64,000 nucleotides of DNA from Flavobacterium taihuense (GCF_019351435.1 NZ_JAHWYN010000008.1:171529-235528); one strand, 5' to 3'. Shown: positions 46,220 to 54,212, counted from the stretch's first letter. Notes: generated by a model from the letters alone, not told the origin. Program-made: numbers and translations.

Positions 46220-47272
46220 TCATTCCTTTTCATATCCTCCCACCGTCTCCAACAACTCTTTCTCAAATAAATAGATATCATCAATGGTTTGGATGGATTG
46301 GCGGACTTCAGTTTTATCAGTATTGAAAAGTCCAATATATTTTTTACCACCATTGAGATGTAATCGGCATAAAGGTTTCCTGTTGTTGTCGTCCAATAAA
46401 ATTCCAAAATAGGATTGCGTGTCACGAGAAACAATTCTGCTGGTTGGCAGTTTCCGTCTCAAAATGGCCACTACAATTTTATAGGCTTCAAGTTCTTCTT
46501 CGCTGGTATTAATTTTGCTTTCTTCTGTCGAAGTTTCAATTTGTTCTTCTTGTTGTTGAGATTCTTTAGTAAGAGCTGCCTTAAGGCGGTCGTTTATTTT
46601 GTCGCTAATAAATTGATTGAAGCCTTTTTGAACCAAATCTTTAAATTCTTCCATTACTTTCTCGGTCAAGCGCCCAGAATAGACTTTATTGGCAAACAAT
46701 TTTGCAAACTCATTGGATGGATTGGATAATTCATCATTAATCTGCTTTCTTATTTCCTGTATGTATTTTAATGCACTGGCATTGCTTACAATATGATTCA
46801 CATCAAAACTGGACTTGTGAAATTTTGCTATTTCATTAATCACATTATCTTTTAATGAGGTGATTTCGAATTCCAGAAATGGCTTTGGGTCCATTTTGTT
46901 TTTTTCGTCCAAGTCGGTAAAAAACTGATAGCTAATTCCGTTTGTTAAAAGCGCGAAACGAGTTTTGGTAACATGGAAATACCTAAACAATTGCGAATTA
47001 TGAACGGATAATTTCTCCTTCCAATTCTTGCATTCGATAATCAGGATTGGAGCTCCATCTTGAATAATGGCATAATCAACTTTCTCACCTTTTTTGAGAC
47101 CAATATCGGCGGTGAATTCTGGTACTACTTCGGTTGGATTGAAAGTGTCGTAACCTAGAATGTTGATAAAAGGAAGCACAAAAGCATGTTTTGTAGATTC
47201 TTCGGTTTCAATTTTGTCTTTGAGCTGATTAATTTTATCAGCCAAAGATTTCAGTTGGGTAGAGAGTTCCAT
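46220..47272 (-). CDS. HsdR N-terminal-like PD-(D/E)xK nuclease protein
   Basis: This 350-residue protein starts with a coiled helix, followed by a type I restriction HsdR_N fold: GEKVDYAIIQDGAPILIIEC with D66, E80 and K82 forming PD-(D/E)xK. No helicase or P-loop follows, so it is a free-standing nuclease-like domain of the kind found in anti-phage and unknown systems. The C-terminus (about 255-345) is a separate globular domain (LPTSRIVSRDTQSYFGILLD). It lies 12 bp after the YegP-like gene and 71 bp before the PLD gene. Confidence 0.8.
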   Translation of the reverse strand: MELSTQLKSLADKINQLKDKIETEESTKHAFVLPFINILGYDTFNPTEVVPEFTADIGLKKGEKVDYAIIQDGAPILIIECKNWKEKLSVHNSQLFRYFHVTKTRFALLTNGISYQFFTDLDEKNKMDPKPFLEFEITSLKDNVINEIAKFHKSSFDVNHIVSNASALKYIQEIRKQINDELSNPSNEFAKLFANKVYSGRLTEKVMEEFKDLVQKGFNQFISDKINDRLKAALTKESQQQEEQIETSTEESKINTSEEELEAYKIVVAILRRKLPTSRIVSRDTQSYFGILLDDNNRKPLCRLHLNGGKKYIGLFNTDKTEVRQSIQTIDDIYLFEKELLETVGGYEKE

Positions 47273-47284
47273 AGATTGTATGAA

Positions 47285-47623
47285 TTAAGATAAATCTTCC
47301 GTTTCGGCAATTGGCGCATCAATTTTGACGCTCTCAATTGCAGTATCTCTATCCGATGCGTTTGGGTACATATTACTGGTTCCAATTATTTGGCCGTTAT
47401 TTTGAGATTTTAGAACAAAATAATATTTGGAGTTATCAGACATTTTTCTGTCATAATTTTTGTCCAATGGAGCATTTGTTTTTACGGACTCAATTCCGTT
47501 TTTGCAATTCTGTTTTGTAGTGTACATTTCGCTTTTTAAAACAATAGCTTCATCTTTTGACCATAGATTAAAATAGAATTGATCGTTGGTACTTTTTTTA
47601 ATGATAAATTTTGGAAACTTCAT
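47285..47623 (-). CDS. YegP/DUF1508-like protein, two repeats
   Basis: With the ATG at 47623 the protein has 112 residues (an in-frame start at 47680 would run into the operator). It has two DUF1508 repeats: FIIKKSTNDQFYFNLWSKDE with NGIESVKTNAP, and YYFVLKSQNNGQIIGTSNMY with AIESVKIDAP. YegP proteins are small and often stress induced; the molecular role is unclear. It is the first gene of a four-gene operon driven by a TTACGG operator with a perfect -7 box. Confidence 0.8.
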   Translation of the reverse strand: MKFPKFIIKKSTNDQFYFNLWSKDEAIVLKSEMYTTKQNCKNGIESVKTNAPLDKNYDRKMSDNSKYYFVLKSQNNGQIIGTSNMYPNASDRDTAIESVKIDAPIAETEDLS

Positions 47624-47655
47624 GGATGGTTTTTTTATTTGATTAATATTTAATT

Positions 47656-47700
47656 CAAACTTAAACCCAATAAAAATCAATTCCTTACGGGAATCCGTAA
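47656..47700 (-). promoter_or_regulatory. TTACGG operator 5 with perfect -7 box, towards the YegP-like operon
   Basis: TTACGG-GAAT-CCGTAA (47685-47700) is a perfect palindrome. The minus-strand box TAAGTTTG (47663-47656, 8/8) lies 29.5 bp from the centre and 33 bp before the ATG at 47623. Confidence 0.8.
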
Positions 47701-47971
47701 AGAGGCTTTTTTCGAAACATATTTACGTATTCCTGAAAAACAAGTCTTGCAAGAAGCTAATGGTTTCTATATTTAAAGTAATGGTGGGCTAGATTTTTTT
47801 GAACCAGACTCTTCGAGGTCTCATGGCCTCGAACTATTGTCAGTTGTCCAAAATCTGATTGCGAATGAAGTAATTTATTAATTAGCAATGAGAAATCTAT
47901 TATTTCTCAAAAGAAAAACAAATATAGATTTGTAAAACAATGTAATTAAAATTTAAACAAGTTTTTGTGTC

Positions 47972-48880
47972 TTATTCTTTAGTCCATAAAGGTTCATTAT
48001 ACCAATTGTTTTTCATTCCCAAAGCATTAGGGTCAACATTAGGATACTTTTCAAACAACCCATAAAGCTTTTCCGTAAATGAATTTTGGGGTTGTATAAT
48101 ATTTAAAAAATATTTCATCAAACAAAGATGAACGTACAGCTTCTGAAATTCATGTTGTTTTGGCACATCCGCTATCCATGGGTTAGGTGGTGCACTCAAT
48201 AATTTAGGATTCCCAGGTAAATTTCTGTTCCACAAGCGAGAATGATGAGCGCAATAATTTCGTATCTGAGCAATTGATTGTAACCAACTAGGCAAGTAAG
48301 TGTGGTTGACTGCTCCATATTCTTTGGCGATAATGTCTTTAGAACTTACAGTATGTTTGAGGTTTCCATACAATTTGGACAAAGCTCCAAAACTAGTCTG
48401 CTCTAATGATTTCCAAGCAGGAGGAAAACGCAAATCGTCCTTATGTTTTCTATGATGATTCTTTATACTGTCATCTTTGGTACGTTCAAGTTCTTCTTCA
48501 AGACTGGATAAGGTTTTCACTAAAGCCTTACTATCATTAAACAAATCAAAATTCTGGAACCACCAGGGACTTATCTCATGCGACAAATGGTAAATAAGTT
48601 TTGTGCGTAAGCTTATTTCAATTTTTTCAATAACATCAAACAAAAGTATTTTTAGTTCGCCATCAAAGCAATATAAAGCAATAACATCTTCAAACTTACT
48701 TTTTTCTTTAAAAATATGTTGTTCCTTATCAGACTGCATAGAATACCAATACTCTCCCAATCGATAATAACTAATATGTGAAAGATGGTGAGCCGCTATG
48801 TCTCTATCCTTTATGGTTAGTCCTCTTTTAATTAATTGGTCTATTTGCTCCTGAATGGTTGTCGGTTTTTTCTCAAACAT
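47972..48880 (-). CDS. Abi_2 family (AbiD/AbiF) abortive infection protein
   Basis: This 302-residue protein has the Abi_2 signatures: LSHISYYRLGEYWYSM near residue 33 and ISLRTKLIYHLSH (R92, H98). A HEPN-type RNase motif stands in IRNYCAHHSRLWNR (R207, H212). HEPN-containing Abi proteins stop phage growth by RNA cleavage in the systems studied. The gene is single and has a promoter and a structured 140-nt leader (48890-49025). Activity is inferred from the family. Confidence 0.88.
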   Translation of the reverse strand: MFEKKPTTIQEQIDQLIKRGLTIKDRDIAAHHLSHISYYRLGEYWYSMQSDKEQHIFKEKSKFEDVIALYCFDGELKILLFDVIEKIEISLRTKLIYHLSHEISPWWFQNFDLFNDSKALVKTLSSLEEELERTKDDSIKNHHRKHKDDLRFPPAWKSLEQTSFGALSKLYGNLKHTVSSKDIIAKEYGAVNHTYLPSWLQSIAQIRNYCAHHSRLWNRNLPGNPKLLSAPPNPWIADVPKQHEFQKLYVHLCLMKYFLNIIQPQNSFTEKLYGLFEKYPNVDPNALGMKNNWYNEPLWTKE

Positions 48881-48889
48881 AATATAAAA

Positions 48890-49025
48890 ATATACCCTGC
48901 TAATCTACAAAAAAATGTAACTAAAGCAGGGTTAAACTATAATTTAAAAAAACCTTTATAAAGCAAAAGACACACCCTGGGACGCTGTGTCTTCGTTAAA
49001 AAGACCTATCGCGTGGTGTGTACTG
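48890..49025 (-). ncRNA. Structured leader RNA upstream of the Abi_2 gene
   Basis: Between the promoter and the Abi_2 ATG are two strong hairpins. AGACACA and TGTGTCT lie at 48968-48992. ACCCTGCT and AGCAGGGT lie at 48894-48932, with a T-rich interior that can pair TACA/TGTA. The second ends 13 bp before the ATG. An RNA class linked with some Abi genes (AbiF RNA) has been described, to my knowledge; whether this belongs to it cannot be shown here. Confidence 0.55.
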
Positions 49026-49031
49026 TTGCGA

Positions 49032-49061
49032 CAAAAGTACAACTAATTACATATTTACCAA
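49032..49061 (-). promoter_or_regulatory. Consensus promoter of the Abi_2 gene and its leader
   Basis: Minus-strand TTG (49061-49059), a 19-bp spacer and TACTTTTG (49039-49032) match the Bacteroidota consensus TTG-N17-23-TAnnTTTG fully. It implies a transcript start near 49025. Confidence 0.75.
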
Positions 49062-49116
49062 ATAAAACTATACTTTTTAGTATTATTTTAATATCAAATC
49101 AATTACCCAGCGCTAT

Positions 49117-49157
49117 AAATCACGGTTAAACCCCGATCGAGGATTTGTAATCCGTGC
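49117..49157. repeat. REP-like palindromic fragment
   Basis: CACGG and CCGTG arms enclose CCCCGATCGAGG (a palindrome with one wobble pair) and GGATTTGTAATCC. Fragments of this type recur in intergenic DNA of Bacteroidota and often come from REP-associated elements. Confidence 0.45.
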
Positions 49158-49216
49158 CCGCTAAGTAGATCAACTATCTAAAACACCCGAGGCTTTAGCT
49201 GAACTGAAGAAATAAA

Positions 49217-49510
49217 CTAGATTTTTTTGAATCTATATTTCAAAGCGTTCAAGAGAAAGAGGAGTAAGAAAGCTACCATAAGAGGAATAAAGCTGATTTT
49301 CCAATTTAGAGAAGTAAAATAATTGGTCAGCCCTAAAATGAAGAGACTTGTCATACACCCGGTAGCTATAATAATAGACATTACAAACGTATTGTTTCTA
49401 GATAAATGCTTAACGTATGAATTTGATTTGTGAGCTACTATTTTCAGTTTGTTTTTCCTTTTGACATTGTATTTTGAAGCAGTAGGTTTTGTTTGATTAT
49501 TGGCTCGCAT
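49217..49510 (-). CDS. Small two-helix membrane protein
   Basis: The protein has 97 residues. A basic N-terminus (SKYNVKRKNKLKIVAHKSNS) is followed by two membrane helices (FVMSIIIATGCMTSLFILGL and ISFIPLMVAFLLLFLLNALK). No family was recognised. It lies directly downstream of the response regulator gene on the same strand but has its own TTACGG operator and perfect -7 box, so it is a candidate direct target of that regulator. Confidence 0.65.
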   Translation of the reverse strand: MRANNQTKPTASKYNVKRKNKLKIVAHKSNSYVKHLSRNNTFVMSIIIATGCMTSLFILGLTNYFTSLNWKISFIPLMVAFLLLFLLNALKYRFKKI

Positions 49511-49529
49511 ATTATTTTGGAATATAAAG

Positions 49530-49574
49530 CAAACTTAAAATTGCTGCAGCGAACTCCTTTACGGAAAACCGTAA
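49530..49574 (-). promoter_or_regulatory. TTACGG operator 6 with perfect -7 box, towards the 97-residue gene
   Basis: TTACGG-AAAA-CCGTAA (49559-49574) is a perfect palindrome. The minus-strand box TAAGTTTG (49537-49530, 8/8) is 29.5 bp from the centre and 20 bp before the ATG at 49510. Confidence 0.8.
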
Positions 49575-49616
49575 AAAAGTGAAATTTTAAACTTTGGATA
49601 TAGGCTTAATTTAATG

Positions 49617-50285
49617 TCATACCAATCCTAAGTCCTTGGCTATTGCCACAAGATGTGTCGGATTATTTGCCTTGAAGTAAATTTTGAGTTTGTTGAGGCG
49701 CTTTTCGATAGTGCTTTTGCTGTTTGGTGTAATACCGGCATTTTTAAATGTGGACTCCATATTTTCCTGGGTCACGCCTATAGACAGGTATTTGAGCAGT
49801 TGAATATCGTAATTATCGATTTCGTTGACGGTTTTATCCTGAAGAATATAGTTCAATTCCGGAGACAAATATTTTTGGTCATTGTCATAAACAACTTCAA
49901 TCGCTTTTTTAAGTTCTGCAATACTATTGCGGCCTTTCATCACAAAACCATTAATGCTGTATTTATCAAACAATGATTTTATGCGATAGGATTTGTCCTC
50001 AATAGAAAAAGCAATGATTTTTATTTCCGGAAACAATTGTTTTACTGACGCTATTAATTCTTCGCCAGACTTAAGGATATTTTCCCTATAATCGGCTTTA
50101 AACGACAAATCAGAAATCAGCAAATCATAAGGCTCGTTGTCTTTGAAGCCTTTTTTTATTTTTAACAATGCATCATCACAGTATTTGGTAAAAGCAATTT
50201 CAGGAACTCCAAGTTCTTCAAGAACCTGAACTGCTGCAATATCATTAAAATCGATGTCATCTACTATCAAAACCTTTTTGAACAT
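49617..50285 (-). CDS. Response regulator with LuxR-type DNA-binding domain
   Basis: The protein has 222 residues. The receiver domain (1-130) has KVLIVDD at the start, LLISDLSF with the phospho-acceptor D59, and later AFSIE and VMKG in the expected places. The C-terminal LuxR/NarL-like HTH includes DIQLLKYLSIGVTQENMEST and STIEKRLNKLKIYFKANNPT. It follows the histidine kinase gene by 9 bp. LuxR-type regulators bind palindromes of about this size near -40, so it is the best candidate for the TTACGG sites (inference). Confidence 0.88.
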   Translation of the reverse strand: MFKKVLIVDDIDFNDIAAVQVLEELGVPEIAFTKYCDDALLKIKKGFKDNEPYDLLISDLSFKADYRENILKSGEELIASVKQLFPEIKIIAFSIEDKSYRIKSLFDKYSINGFVMKGRNSIAELKKAIEVVYDNDQKYLSPELNYILQDKTVNEIDNYDIQLLKYLSIGVTQENMESTFKNAGITPNSKSTIEKRLNKLKIYFKANNPTHLVAIAKDLGLV

Positions 50286-50294
50286 ACTCAGTAA

Positions 50295-52004
50295 TTATTT
50301 AGGGATTGTTATTTTTACTTTAAAACCCTTATTGGTTTGTTTGTCAAAAGTAATAGTTCCTTTTATCGCATGAATACGGTTTTCCACATTGTGTAGTCCG
50401 TTTTTTAAAATTAGTGCACTGTCTATTCCAATTCCATTATCCGAATAATTGATTTCAATACATTTGTTAGTCGATTCAAAACTAACAACGGCGAATGAGC
50501 ATTGACTGTGTTTTTTCATGTTGACCATCAGTTCTTGCAATACTCTGTGCAGAGCAATTTTCTTTTCGGGTTGAATTTTTAACCAATTGATATCACCATT
50601 ATCCCTAATAATTACTTGGATTTGATCGCTGGAATAAGCCGAAACCATTTCTTTTAATTCTTCCCCAAACTTAGTACCCGTTTCAATTTTACTGTTTTCT
50701 CTGGAAATGTTTCGGGTTCTGGCGTATATTTTGTCAAGATTGCCCAAAAGGGTTTCTTTTTTTATTGGATCTTGCAGATCTTGCGTTTCTGCAAAAGTCA
50801 TTGTTTGATAAACATCGTTGGCTAGTTCATCATGCAGTTTTTTGGACATTCGGGTTTCACTCTCGTAAATAGCTTTTTGACGTTCCTTTTTTAGATAGTA
50901 AAACACAAAGGAAGCAGATATAAATCCTATAAATATTAGAAAAGACAAAACATAATTGCCATTTTTTTGTTGCTCCAATTGCAATAAATTTTCCGTTTTT
51001 TGAGCCTTCAATTTCAGGTTTTCATTCTTTTCTTCAGTAGAATCATATTTGATTTTGGCAAATTGGTTTTTTGCTTTTTGTCTTGCCTGAGTTAAACTGT
51101 CGTTGATTCGGAGATAGGTTTCAGTATGTTTCTTATAATCAGTCCCTACACTATTTTGCATTAAAAGGGTCAAAGATTTCAATCGGTCGTCAACATTATT
51201 TGTTTCAGTGGCTTTATCGTAAGCTTGCCTGGAATATCTGTAGGATAGTTGCGGGTCTTTGCTTTTATAATATTCAGATAAATGAATATAACTTTTAGTT
51301 AATCCGATATTATCTTTAATGGAATCTCTTATTTGTAAAGACTGATTTAAAAAGTGCAAACTTTTTAAATTTTTCAGACGGAAATAGCAAAAGCCTAAAT
51401 TGTCAAGAATACGAGCATAATTTTCCGTATTTTCTAGTGTCTCTTTTTTTAAGGATAGAGGCAACAGACTTAATATAGCTTTATGGTAATTTTGCTGTTC
51501 TAAATAGACAACAGCTATGTTGTTTTTAAGAATTATTTTTTGCAATTCATCTTCAGCTAGTTTTAACGATTCACTATAATAATGAACAGCATTTTCATAA
51601 TCATATAATCTCTGATAATTAATTGCAAGGGTATTATAAATGGCACATTTATAATACGATTTTGTTGATTTGCCAAAAAAGGAGATTGCTTCCGTTGCAC
51701 TGGTTTCACAGCCTGAATAATCGCCCTGATTTTGTTGGAGTATTGCTATATTGAGTAGTGTATATATAATTTTGTTATTGTCTTGTGGTACGTTACAAAT
51801 TGATTTTGCCTTATTGTAATAATAAAAAGCACTATCATAATGTTGCTTACTGGAATAGTTTTCGGCTAAATCTAAATAAGTATTGTATTGGGAATGATTA
51901 TTAGATTCACTCTGTTTTACCTTTTTTTCATTACATGACATAATGATATAAAAAAACATCAGCAATAAAATAAAAATCGGGAAATGTAACTTTTTTGTTA
52001 TCAT
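50295..52004 (-). CDS. TPR-containing sensor histidine kinase
   Basis: The protein has 569 residues. The signal or lipoprotein-like N-terminus ends IIMSC (Cys 24). TPR repeats span about 35-310 on the outer side of the membrane, followed by a coiled coil and a membrane helix at about 350-370. A HisKA_3-type dimerisation helix contains KKLHDELANDVYQ (H391). The HATPase domain carries LQELMVNMKKHSQ and YSDNGIGIDS. It is the sensor partner of the response regulator gene 9 bp downstream. The TPR sensor suggests detection of an envelope or peptide signal. Confidence 0.9.
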   Translation of the reverse strand: MITKKLHFPIFILLLMFFYIIMSCNEKKVKQSESNNHSQYNTYLDLAENYSSKQHYDSAFYYYNKAKSICNVPQDNNKIIYTLLNIAILQQNQGDYSGCETSATEAISFFGKSTKSYYKCAIYNTLAINYQRLYDYENAVHYYSESLKLAEDELQKIILKNNIAVVYLEQQNYHKAILSLLPLSLKKETLENTENYARILDNLGFCYFRLKNLKSLHFLNQSLQIRDSIKDNIGLTKSYIHLSEYYKSKDPQLSYRYSRQAYDKATETNNVDDRLKSLTLLMQNSVGTDYKKHTETYLRINDSLTQARQKAKNQFAKIKYDSTEEKNENLKLKAQKTENLLQLEQQKNGNYVLSFLIFIGFISASFVFYYLKKERQKAIYESETRMSKKLHDELANDVYQTMTFAETQDLQDPIKKETLLGNLDKIYARTRNISRENSKIETGTKFGEELKEMVSAYSSDQIQVIIRDNGDINWLKIQPEKKIALHRVLQELMVNMKKHSQCSFAVVSFESTNKCIEINYSDNGIGIDSALILKNGLHNVENRIHAIKGTITFDKQTNKGFKVKITIPK

Positions 52005-52061
52005 TTCCCGAAATTACATAAATAATTTAAAAACAGTTATAAATTTATTTTTATCTTATTA

Positions 52062-52235
52062 TTAGGGTCTGGGAACTGGAATTTGGCCAGTTGAGCCATC
52101 TCCTGGTGCATCAGCTCTCAATTCTTGCTTCAGCGTTTTTGGGGTTGTTTCAGCTGTTTCCACATCATCACTGGTACAAGAGGTCATTGCTACACTTGCA
52201 ATGATAAAACACGATACTAAAAATATTTTTTTCAT
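52062..52235 (-). CDS. Small lipoprotein upstream of the sensor kinase
   Basis: The ORF encodes 57 residues: a lipoprotein signal (MKKIFLVSCFIIASVAMTSC) and an acidic, threonine-rich tail (TSDDVETAETTPKTLKQELR, ending TGQIPVPRP). It stands 57 bp upstream of the kinase gene in the same direction, so it could be a ligand or accessory of the sensor. Function unknown. Confidence 0.7.
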   Translation of the reverse strand: MKKIFLVSCFIIASVAMTSCTSDDVETAETTPKTLKQELRADAPGDGSTGQIPVPRP

Positions 52236-52271
52236 GGGTTTAGAATTAAAAATTAGACATAAGTTTGGCCG

Positions 52272-52289
52272 TTCGATTTTGAAATCGAA
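52272..52289. promoter_or_regulatory. Palindrome in the leader of the sensor operon
   Basis: TTCGATTT-TG-AAATCGAA is a perfect 8-bp-arm palindrome 37 bp upstream of the 57-residue lipoprotein gene. It lies between two GGCCGTT repeats (52267 and 52309). No TTACGG site is present here. Confidence 0.45.
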
Positions 52290-52335
52290 TCATTACCCTG
52301 AATGGGCTGGCCGTTAAAAATTGATTTTTACTTTT

Positions 52336-52380
52336 GGGAAGTGAAGTGGGCGAAAACAGTATAATGTCATTTATACTTCC
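52336..52380. promoter_or_regulatory. Nested inverted repeat between divergent genes
   Basis: GGGAAGT (52336-52342) and ACTTCCC (52374-52380) enclose AGTATAA-TGTCAT-TTATACT (52358-52377). It lies between the sensor operon and the divergent gene at 52567, as expected for an operator. Confidence 0.4.
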
Positions 52381-52423
52381 CGGATAAACAAACTACACTG
52401 TTCAGCCACACTTTTAATTGAAC

Positions 52424-52431
52424 TAGTTTTG
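52424..52431 (+). promoter_or_regulatory. -7 box upstream of the 277-residue gene
   Basis: TAGTTTTG matches TAnnTTTG fully. TTC at 52401-52403, 20 bp upstream, is two-thirds of a -33 TTG. Confidence 0.5.
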
Positions 52432-52505
52432 TACATTTATCGCGAATTGAACAATAACTAATTCTGAGGCAAAGTAAAGATGCTTTTTCTCATGTATTTA
52501 CTGGG

Positions 52506-52550
52506 AATTCCTATAATTCCTGCAATTCCTAGACATTCCTGACAATTCCT
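52506..52550. repeat. Five ATTCCT repeats in phase
   Basis: ATTCCT occurs five times at 9- to 10-bp steps, four of them as AATTCCT, 17 bp upstream of the ATG at 52567. One-turn phasing suggests protein binding or a slipped repeat. Confidence 0.6.
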
Positions 52551-52566
52551 AAAAATACCACAGCTT

Positions 52567-53400
52567 ATGGAGAACAATACTTTAGAAGATTATAAAATAG
52601 CAGTAAAAGCAAAATATGAGACAGAAAAAAGAGGGGTGCATTCCAGTATTTTTATAAAGCCTTCTCGTGCCAAACTAAGAAGTTTGTGCCTGGAAATTTT
52701 CAAATCAAAAAAAGATCAAAACGATTTAAATGTTTTTTCTTCTTTTTTTAGATTTGATTTTAGTCCTAGTTGTAGCGGTAAATTAAAAGGGCAAACAGAT
52801 AAATTTAGACCCATTGAAACATTCTTTAAAGGAGAAACTAATTTGATGGATGTTGAAGCCATAAATCTGGCTGCAATTTTGGTAGATTTTCAACCAAGAC
52901 CATTTTTGAAATTTTCAAAAAGTGAAAGAAATAGTCCTGTCAGAGAAAGTGAAGAAGTTGAAGAGGGGCATGCAATAACTGAAGAAGTTACTATTTATCC
53001 AGATACAATACAATTTTTCAATAAGTCCTTTTATCAAAAAAAATATGAAAAAAAGATAGTAATACTATTATTGATGGTTAGCTTGATAACTACTTATTAT
53101 TTTGCATTTCAAAAGAAGCAATGTATGCAGTGGTCAGGGGATCACTTTGAAAATGTTGACTGCGAGTTACCCAATGATTCAGCAAAATTTAAAATAATTC
53201 CTTTAGATAAAAGTATTTTACCCCTTAAAAAGGTTCACGTTTGCGATACTACCACCTTTTTTAAAAATGGTGAAGCTATAATATGGTATGCCAAAACAGA
53301 AAATGGGATTGACTTTTTTAATACCCATGGAAGGCATCCTGAAAATGACCATGCATTAAAACCCGTAACGCATTATATTGTAAACAAATACGTAAAGTGA
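52567..53400 (+). CDS. Single-pass membrane protein of unknown function
   Basis: The protein has 277 residues. A basic cytoplasmic part (1-165) is followed by one membrane helix (about 166-186, KIVILLLMVSLITTYYFAFQ) and a periplasmic domain with two to three cysteines (KKQCMQWSGDHFENVDCELP). The N-terminal half (FIKPSRAKLRSLCLEIFKSK) looks helical, perhaps a regulator-like domain. The outer domain holds KTENGIDFFNTHGRHPEND. No family is certain. Confidence 0.65.
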   Translation: MENNTLEDYKIAVKAKYETEKRGVHSSIFIKPSRAKLRSLCLEIFKSKKDQNDLNVFSSFFRFDFSPSCSGKLKGQTDKFRPIETFFKGETNLMDVEAINLAAILVDFQPRPFLKFSKSERNSPVRESEEVEEGHAITEEVTIYPDTIQFFNKSFYQKKYEKKIVILLLMVSLITTYYFAFQKKQCMQWSGDHFENVDCELPNDSAKFKIIPLDKSILPLKKVHVCDTTTFFKNGEAIIWYAKTENGIDFFNTHGRHPENDHALKPVTHYIVNKYVK

Positions 53401-53531
53401 TTCAATATTATTTTTAAAAGATAAAAGGCATTTCAAATTAGACAGTCCTAAAAAATTAGCCCGATGACACGGAATTGCACAAGAACGAAGTGAACTGACG
53501 CAGTAATTCATGACCGTCTTTTTCCCTTCAT

Positions 53532-53905
53532 AATCACGATAAGGACTTGCGCACTAACCGTATAAACTCATGAAAACGTCCTCTTCCCCGCCCTTATATT
53601 TTTGCGCCAAAAATCACGGTAAGGATTTGCGCGTTGGCCGAAGGGGGAGAGCAATAAACTCATGAAAACGTCCTCTTCCCCGCCCTTATAGTTGCCAAAC
53701 CAAAAATCACAGTAAGGATTTGTGCATTGGCGTATGGAGTAAACAATAAACTTATATAAACGTCCTCTTCCCCGCCCTTATATTTTTACGTCTAAAATCA
53801 CGGTAAGGATTTGCGCGTTGGCCGCAGGGAGTGACCCCGGAGTCGAGTGTGAAACACGAGCGGCTGGGGTCACGATAAGGAAATCCGTCCGATGATTTTT
53901 GGTGT
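53532..53905. repeat. Tandem repeat of about 80-93 bp, roughly four units
   Basis: Units begin with AATCACGGTAAGGATTTGCG or close variants at 53532, 53612, 53705 and 53796 and contain CGTCCTCTTCCCCGCCCTTA. The last unit carries a palindrome (GTGACCCC and GGGGTCAC, 53831-53873). A diverged single copy lies at 57628-57790. The short ORFs that cross it look like by-products of the repeat. Confidence 0.7.
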
Positions 53906-53949
53906 AAAAATATTCTAGGCTTGATCTTTTGTTTCTTTTCCATCAAGGG

Positions 53950-54180
53950 AAATCGAAGATCCAGCGAACACCAATTAAAATAAAAATTAAGTGAGCTAAA
54001 AGAAAAAATGTTCCTATTTAGCTAAAAACATGTTGTGTTCCTCAACGTTTAATCTTTTGTTTCTTTTGAAATCATAGATTCACGAACTCCAATAAATTAT
54101 TAACTAGTGAGTAATCAAGACAAATCGAAGATTCAGCGAACACCACTTAAAATAAAAATTAAGTGAGCTAAAAGAAAAAA
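53950..54180. repeat. 59-bp direct repeat pair
   Basis: Copies at 53950-54008 and 54122-54180 differ at two positions. They start AAATCGAAGAT and end GCTAAAAGAAAAAA. They lie between the tandem repeat and the rteC-like gene; no gene is in between. Confidence 0.75.
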
Positions 54181-54212
54181 TTCTCTTCAAATAAAAAAAA
54201 ACAACTTACAAC

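Noticed and set aside
46162..46434. 90-residue minus-strand ORF
   Set aside because: It overlaps the end of the HsdR_N-like gene in another frame and lacks features of its own.
53752..53946. Two short minus-strand ORFs (53752-53946 and 57631-57822) with similar peptides
   Set aside because: Their similarity follows from the non-coding repeat in which both lie; no start signals and no conserved codon pattern.
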